Of a stretch of 64,000 bases of DNA, positions 58,146 through 64,000 are shown in pieces. The stretch spans positions 21,284,501-21,348,500 of the forward strand of contig OX344754.2 of the NCBI GenBank assembly GCA_947034885.2. The letters are read 5' to 3'. This DNA comes from Thuidium tamariscinum (lineage: Eukaryota > Streptophyta > Bryopsida > Hypnales > Thuidiaceae). The notes under the pieces were generated by a model. It saw only the letters and a list, made by a program, of their open reading frames with translations. It was not told where the DNA came from and searched no databases. The position numbers and the translations under genes are program-made. The first letter of the stretch is position 1. Each line of letters opens with the position of its first letter.

Positions 58146-58440
58146 CGTCCGCCGTTCGCCCTTATACCCGTCCGACCCCGAACCTAACTGGGGTCGGCAC
58201 CGACCGTCCGCCCGAATGACGCGAAGCGGCCACGAGGGCGGACAGTCCGCCGCCGTCCGCTCTCGACCCTAGAAGCGCCGCCGAAGCTCCCGTCCGCACG
58301 CCCAAACCTAGTCCGCCGTCCGCAGTAGCGGTCCTCCCGTCCGCAGTTGCCGTCCGCAGGTGCGGAGGCGCCGTGCGCCGTCCGCGCGTCCGCCGGTGCC
58401 GTCCGCGAGTCCGCAGGTGCCGTCCGCACGTCCGATGGCT
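58146..58440 (-). repeat. GCGGACGG-type array 3
   Basis: GC-rich cluster of CCGTCCGC words on the + strand, hence GCGGACGG in the direction of the RING gene, whose start lies ~145 bp away. Opposite frames across it are artefacts. Confidence 0.8.
58161..58167 (-). promoter_or_regulatory. GTATAAG box of the RING gene
   Basis: The minus strand reads GGACGGGTATAAGGGCG, at the gene-proximal edge of the array, about 165 bases before the ATG. Sequence and placement match the box in the array before the kinase gene. Confidence 0.5.
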
Positions 58441-58663
58441 CTGTAAATTCGCGTTTAAGCCTGGGATTCTCCTGTGCGTGTGTCCTCGGATTCGAAGTCC
58501 GCCAGCAAAGCAAACAGCGCACAATGAGGAATTCACTAATTCAGGATAGGGATCCAATGTTCAAGTTATTTAAATTTAGTTCTTGTAAAATTATAGAAGG
58601 AATTTAAAGCAAGCAATGGTAATATGTGCAATTTTTTTATATTTCTGAGACTTTCTCAAGGTC
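58441..58663. other. Spacer, nothing recognised
   Basis: Short AT-rich spacer between the array and the telomere-like block; no gene seen. Confidence 0.4.
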
Positions 58664-58718
58664 AAGGGTTTAGGGTTTAGGGTTTAGGGTTCGTAGGGTT
58701 CGTAGGGTTTAGGGTTTA
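58664..58718 (+). repeat. Interstitial telomere-like repeats
   Basis: Consecutive GGGTTTA units interrupted by two GGGTTCGTA variants. TTTAGGG is the common plant telomere unit; this ~50-bp block is internal and flanked by transposon DNA. Confidence 0.8.
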
Positions 58719-60009
58719 TTGTTTAGTGGCAATTTTCATATTTCATGACATTCTATTGAAAAAGAAATTTGTATGCCAAATATCATCATTATGTAAATGA
58801 TTAAAGTGAATATCCAATAATGTAGAAGACAGACACAACAAGTCAACAACACATATATGAATTTGCTTTCGAATGCAGTACTTTTATCTTGTCATGTAGT
58901 CATGTACTCATGTGACTAATCAAAATAGAATGATTTTGAACTTTACATGTACATATTGAGCAACTCTTAGTCTATTCTAACTAAATTTTCATCGTTATAG
59001 GGAATCCCTTCAAGCATTTTATTAATACTTTTTGTTTTTGTTTTTTACCAAGCTAACTCTAAAAATGAGCAATAAGCAAAATAAATAAAATTTCAAGGAT
59101 TAGTTGGAACTATAGGATTTACAACAGCCAATATTTTACTACGTAGTCCACAATGTCCTCTAACTTATGTTTGACAAAAGACATTGTTGGATAGAAGGTA
59201 ATTCGAAGTCATTCATGTTTGACTTCACTAGCTCTACAATACACATGTTTAGCCACTGTTCGTACAATTGTACCCATAGGGTCTCATATAAATACATAAT
59301 ATAGAGCATATATGAAATTTTTTGGAAATTTTACTTGCCCATGCAAAGTTTTGGCAAATTTGTTTCACTATGACTACTGGCACTCATGCCCCCAAGGGAT
59401 GTAAAACACATTAGTTATATCCAAACAAACCTCCTAAAGTATTTGTACCCCAACCCCATATATACCAACCCTATACACTTCAATCTTATTTGACGCAATC
59501 ATGTTTGTCTGTTTGTCAAAACCTTAATTACTGAGGCACCTTAAACCGCTCACCTATTTAACCGGATGTCCTTCACCGTGTAAGCTCTTGTCTTACCTGA
59601 CTCCATCCACCAAGAGCCAAAGACCCCATCTATCGTGATGTCTAGGTCTTATCTATATTACACTATCCATTTGTTCACAAATTGAAAGTCCTTAGCTCAA
59701 ACATTGGAATTTGAACTGTAGATTTTTGCTTTCAAAAATTGGTATTAATGGATCAAATATCCAATACAGCATTAATGTATGAAAAGGTAATTATATATAT
59801 GTTTTTATTTTTAAAAAAAGAGAATGGTGACAATAGTGGTATAGGTAATATACTAATATGCAAACGGAATCTCAAATTCAAAGTCTACAACTTTGATTTG
59901 TACATCATCAATTCTAAAATAATTTTCCAAATAATATTGGATGATGATTTTTTTCCAATCTTCAATTTTTGAGAAGATTATAAATGTTTATATAAGGGAT
60001 TACTAGAAA
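58719..60009. other. AT-rich spacer
   Basis: No supported gene; only short frames. Confidence 0.4.
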
Positions 60010-60012
60010 ATA

Positions 60013-60450
60013 ATGAGGAGTTTGATGCAGATACGAAATTTGTGGCACATTTCTTGGACGTTTCTCGAGGTGGTAAAATTCAGTTCCAAGACTCCACAGG
60101 AGTTGAATCCATGCCAACCATTGATCATCTTTGGTACTCTTCAAATTTCATGTGGTGGTTTGAAAATGCACCAAGCAATTATAGTGTACTCTTCCAATTT
60201 GGACTATATTGGAAGGTAGCCTCACATGTCCAAGCTGTGGCAAAGTATTCTTGTAATTCCTGGTAGCACAGATTCTTGTGAGAGGGCATTTTCTACTCAA
60301 AATTATATTGAGTCTAATTTACGTTCTAGTTTAGTATTGGAGACTTTGGAAGCAGAAATTCGAGTTGCAGTGGCAAGAATTCCTATAGAAGCCATTGACT
60401 TTGAACAAGTTTGGGTGAAATGGTGTGGCATGAAAGGTCGCGGCTTGTAG
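60013..60450 (+). pseudogene. 3' remnant of a second hAT transposase
   Basis: The frame from 60,226 encodes SILVIPGSTDSCERAFS followed by NLRSSLVLETLEAEIRVAV, the hAT C-terminal dimerisation motif (S-x3-CERxFS, then R-x2-L). Just upstream, in another frame, is FMWWFENAPSNY, matching the WW motif that precedes it, so at least one frameshift separates them. It is not closely similar to the transposase at 50.2-52.7 kb. A 39-bp piece of the RING gene sequence lies at 60,103-60,141. Confidence 0.65.
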
Positions 60451-61819
60451 GTTTGTTTTCTTTTGTACGCTATGGTATATAGTGACTCTTTTCATGTGCA
60501 ACAAAAAATTCATATTGGTATTACAAATTTTTCAAAATTGATAATATTCAAACTCACCAAAAAAAATGTATGGAAAATGAGGGACACCCAAAAATTGGAC
60601 AAGGGTGTCCTTCTAACACCCAAAATTTTGACCACGGTGTCCCCTAGAAATTTGGCTAGGGTGTCAAATTTATGCCCTAACTGTGAGCTTGTAAGCCTCA
60701 AAGATGATGCACCTGTAATGTAGTTGTTTACACTATAGAAACCTTGTATAATAAGAGTGTATTTATATTATAGAGCCCTATATTGTAGGTATTTTTACTA
60801 TAAACACCTTCTTAGGTGGAAGTATAACTACTTATATACATATTAGGAGTTCACATGCTCGTGTTCATGCTCATTTACTAGCATTGTTGCACTATTTTAT
60901 GTTCAAGTTTTCATGAATTAGAATCCCATCCACATCAAAAGAAAGTGAAATAAGTTAGAGTCAATCACTCCATCCATGAACTTCGCACTAATTTATGTTC
61001 AAATTTTTATAAGTTGCTTCAATTTTTTTTTCGTTGTTTAGGGGTTATAGATTGAAATTTGTAGACATAATAATTTTTGAATTGACATCTTCAAAATAAA
61101 CATAATAAAGGACTAATGAGACCACATTGTTTTATTTTACACATGAAAACAGAAGTGTTCATAATGGATTTCTATATTGATATTTTTTTTCAAACATATT
61201 CTACGCATAGTCATACAATTTAAAGGTCAATTTTTTTAAGTAATAAATACGATTACACTACAATTTTTTCCAAATTCTAAAAATAAAATATTATATATAA
61301 GAAACTAAGATACTAGGAATCAAAAAAGCATATCTGTTTTTATCATAACAAATGTTTTATTCACAATTCTAAAACCTGAATATGGTATACAAACAGGTTG
61401 TGCAATCAGTAAATGAGAGGAGGTCCTAAAAGTGCTCAAGACCGAAGACCACCCACTTCTTCAAATGTAAGTTATTTAAACATGTTGTTTTCCTGTACAC
61501 TTCAGCAATGTGCAAACAATGTACATTTTAGGAGGTGGGCGATTTTAGGTCCCCATGCCATTTCAACTCTAAAAATTCATAACTAATTTGACATAGTTCC
61601 ACAAAGTTCCAAAGAACTTGGTTTACATGCTAATTGCACATATCTTTCAAGGACAATTGACCATTGAAGGATTAAAAGTAAATAATAGGTAGGTAAAACT
61701 TCTTGAGGTAGTTCTAAAAAATATTCTCTTTCAAGACAAGTGGAATTGATGTGTACCCCATTTGGTTTTGTATTTTTTAAAGCTTCGTAGAATTAGTTAT
61801 GAAATTTTGAAGTTGGAAT
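60451..61819. other. AT-rich spacer
   Basis: No supported gene. Repeated GGTGTC- and CACC-containing phrases occur near 60,590-60,665 without clear structure. Confidence 0.4.
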
Positions 61820-62345
61820 GCCCCGGGGCCGTCCGATCGGACGGCCACAGTGATCGGACGGCCCCGAGGACGTCGAGGCGGACAACTCCGACGAGGTGAG
61901 GCGGACGGCCGCGATCGGACGGCCACTGCGATCGGACGGCCCCAAGGACGGCCCCAAGGACGGCCCCGAGGACGACGAGGCGGACGGCCATGACGAGGAC
62001 GACGCGGATGGCCCCGGTCGGACGGCCAGTGCGATCGGACGGCCCTAACGAGGCAATGCGGACGGCCCCGATCGGACGGCCAGCGCGATCGGACGGGCCC
62101 GATGACGACGAGGCGGACGGCCCCGGTCGGACGGCTAGTGCGATCGGACGGCTAGTGCGATCGGACGGCTAGTGCGATCGGACGGCCCTAACGAGGCGAC
62201 GCGGACGGCCCCGATCGGACGGCCAGCGCGATCGGACGGCCCCGACGAGGCGCGGCGGACGGATCGGACGGCCCCGACGAGGTTGCGGACGGGTCAGTCC
62301 GTCCGCAAGGTATAAGATAGGCGGACGGCCCGTCCGCAACCGCAT
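61820..62345 (+). repeat. GCGGACGG-type array 4 with GATCGGACGGCC palindromes
   Basis: The longest of the four arrays: about 25 copies of CGGACGGCC, many as GCGATCGGACGGCC. It opens with the perfect 20-bp palindrome GGCCGTCCGATCGGACGGCC (about 61,828-61,847). It ends ~190 bp before the kinase ATG. Confidence 0.85.
62310..62316 (+). promoter_or_regulatory. GTATAAG box of the kinase-like gene
   Basis: CCGCAAGGTATAAGATAGGC lies inside the gene-proximal end of the array, ~220 bases before the ATG, flanked on both sides by GCGGACGG-type words. Confidence 0.5.
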
Positions 62346-62532
62346 TCTTATCTTCCCCCTTGTGTTTCACAAGAGAGAGCGGAGAGCTTGGTGGTTAATC
62401 CTCCATTGGCTCCTTTCTAAGGGAAGTTAGGAGTGGGATTTAGGGCCAACTTGTTGCCCTTTTTTTGTATATCTTTTGTGCATTGTGCTTGAAATCAAGA
62501 GTTTTTAAACTCTTATCATTGATTTGATCACG

Positions 62533-64000
62533 ATGCCGAAAGGAAAGAAGGTAGCAAAGGCAAAACCAGTAGCGCTAGACATTGAGGACATGCCTTCGGA
62601 TGATTGCAAGGCATATGTCATCCGTATCATAGTGCAGTTTTATGAGGAGGAGAGCACTGCATCCCTTGATACCAAGTACATCCGATACGAAGAGGAGTGC
62701 ATTGAGAAGTTCAAATCGGATATGACGAAGAGGATGACGGATGCTCTCTTTGTTCCAGGATGGATTCATGAAACGGAGAAGAGAGGCTTCCAAAGGTTTC
62801 TGCAGAACAGGGTGCAAGATTCATTGTGGAATGTCAAAGTGGTATTGACAAAGTACGGGAAGGAACATCGGGTGGATGATCCCACATTTGAAGAAGTCAT
62901 TTTGAAGGCGGACTTGTTTGTACAACGATGTGCTCCGTTTACAAAGAATGCTAGGAAACGGAAGGGACAAGGATCATTGGGGTGGTGGAACACGGATGAA
63001 GGAGCTCTAGAATTGCAACGTGGGCGGCGGCATCTTGTGGCATTGCCCATTACCGCAAGGGTGATTCCACAAGACAGTACGGTCTTGAAGGGGGGCTATG
63101 CAACAATACAGAGGGTGCGAATTGAAGGATGTGCTGAGATACCTGCCTCTTGGGAGTTTGCAGCGAAGGTATCGCATCAACAACGCTTGAGGCCTCAACT
63201 CGCAAAGTTGGAACACCAGAACGAGTCAATGGCAGTGCGGATTCCACATGACGGAGTTATACGATTCACAGCAGTCCATGGAACAAACAATGAAGGGTAC
63301 ATGTATTGGTGGAATGGTGGAACGTTGAGGCAAATGTTGAACATGGATAGGGACTATCCAGATGACATTCACATTCGATTGGCTTATTCCAAGCCATCAC
63401 CCGAAGAGGTGAATCGAGCATTCTTTCTAGCTCGATGGAGAAGGAAACGAACGGAGCTCGCATGGGCATTGGTGCACATTTTGCATGCGGTGCATCAAGC
63501 GGGGCATCTACACAACGATCTCTCGCCGGACAACATCATGTTTCACTTTCCGGATGATGAGTCACGTGTATATATTGGGGTTTGCGATTGGGGCATGACT
63601 ACCGTACATAGTGATCCACCCAAATCCTTGTACACTTTCACATCTGAAAGTGAGAAGAAAGAAGCTTTGCAAAGAAGATGGTGGGTGGATCCGTCTATTG
63701 TGTATGTGCATAAGAAAGATGCAGATGTGGAAACGATTCCACATTTATCACGTAAATCAGAAGAGTTTGCGGTTGGTAAACTAGCTCAACAGATCAACAA
63801 GCAATGCATGTCCAAGGAGTACGCGGCGCTCCATCGTGATAATAGAGGACATACGAAGTGGAGCCACCATGAGTTAGGACTTGTGTTTCATAATTATTTG
63901 GAACTTCTGTGTTCTACAGATGTAGAGAGGGCAGTAAGTTTGACTAAAATCGTCCAACGATTTACTGGCCCAGGTTACAATTGGCCTATCCCAGATGAAC
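62533..64000 (+). CDS. Protein-kinase-like gene, partial at window end
   Basis: Open from ATG 62533 (MPKGKKVAKAKP) to the window end, at least 489 codons, with no intron or stop seen. Residues 1-180 form an unfamiliar N-terminal domain with a basic start. The kinase-like fold then shows a Gly-loop-like LKGGYATIQRVRI (187-199), Lys212 in WEFAAKV, a hinge region YWWNGGTLRQML, the catalytic loop HLHNDLSPDNIMFHF (HND at 327-329, Asn334), DWG at 352-354 in place of DFG, and FAVGKLAQQI as a probable helix F. The catalytic Lys, Asp, Asn and metal-binding Asp are present, so activity is possible despite HND for HRD and DWG for DFG. A GCGGACGG array with GTATAAG lies directly upstream, as for the RING gene. 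It could be a transposon accessory gene or a host gene beside repeats. The 3' end is outside the window. Confidence 0.75.
   Translation, partial: MPKGKKVAKAKPVALDIEDMPSDDCKAYVIRIIVQFYEEESTASLDTKYIRYEEECIEKFKSDMTKRMTDALFVPGWIHETEKRGFQRFLQNRVQDSLWNVKVVLTKYGKEHRVDDPTFEEVILKADLFVQRCAPFTKNARKRKGQGSLGWWNTDEGALELQRGRRHLVALPITARVIPQDSTVLKGGYATIQRVRIEGCAEIPASWEFAAKVSHQQRLRPQLAKLEHQNESMAVRIPHDGVIRFTAVHGTNNEGYMYWWNGGTLRQMLNMDRDYPDDIHIRLAYSKPSPEEVNRAFFLARWRRKRTELAWALVHILHAVHQAGHLHNDLSPDNIMFHFPDDESRVYIGVCDWGMTTVHSDPPKSLYTFTSESEKKEALQRRWWVDPSIVYVHKKDADVETIPHLSRKSEEFAVGKLAQQINKQCMSKEYAALHRDNRGHTKWSHHELGLVFHNYLELLCSTDVERAVSLTKIVQRFTGPGYNWPIPDE

Noticed and set aside
53005..58440. Arrays 2 and 3 as inverted termini of one 5.4-kb element holding the RING gene
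   Set aside because: The words are in opposite orientation, as TIRs would be, but no matching end motif or target duplication was found at either outer edge, so it stays a possibility only.
58162..58607. Frames of 86-131 codons across array 3
   Set aside because: Array artefact; low-complexity Arg/Ala/Gly-rich translations on both strands.
61820..62345. Array 4 as a CRISPR-like or rRNA spacer repeat
   Set aside because: No regular repeat-spacer structure and no rRNA sequence nearby; the window is a plant nuclear sequence.

Overview
The window is nuclear DNA of a land plant and almost all of it is transposon-derived. Plant signs are CACTA (En/Spm) and hAT transposases with plant-type domain order, spliced genes with GT/AG introns, a SUVH-type SRA gene, an NFD4-like transporter fragment and an interstitial TTTAGGG block. 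The species cannot be named. I saw no LTR-retrotransposon protein, no rRNA or tRNA gene and no ordinary single-copy host gene.

Region 1 (1-14.5 kb) is AT-rich and built of nested small elements: two MITEs, a captured NFD4-like fragment, CACTA-type ends, remnants related to the giant element, a 774-bp fold-back repeat, a ~162-bp GC-rich tandem array, and a diverged ~215-bp satellite that holds a nested pair of insertions.

Region 2 (14,507-47,327) is one ~33-kb CACTA-type element with ~1-kb terminal inverted repeats (TIRs) full of GGTCGCCC/GGGCGACC motifs. Two gene sets diverge from about 30 kb. The minus-strand set includes a spliced ~770-residue accessory protein with a Transposase_24-like domain. 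On the plus strand is a four-exon TnpD-like transposase (~1140 codons) with one in-frame TGA. Base composition follows this layout: the left half is G-poor and the right half C-poor on the + strand.

Region 3 (47,328-64,000) begins with a hAT-type end (CAGGG) exactly where the right TIR stops. It then carries a SUVH-derived SRA fragment (+), a hAT transposase (-), a coiled-coil/RING-H2 protein (-), an eroded second hAT copy (+) and a kinase-like gene (+) that runs off the window. A GC-rich GCGGACGG-type array lies upstream of each of the SRA, hAT, RING and kinase genes, and a GTATAAG box lies in or beside the array in the last three. This suggests either one large hAT-based element with accessory genes or several elements of one family with a common promoter/subterminal module.

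Several reading frames are intact apart from isolated in-frame stops, each explainable by a C-to-T change (CGA to TGA, CAG to TAG, CAA to TAA). That fits decay of methylated transposons.
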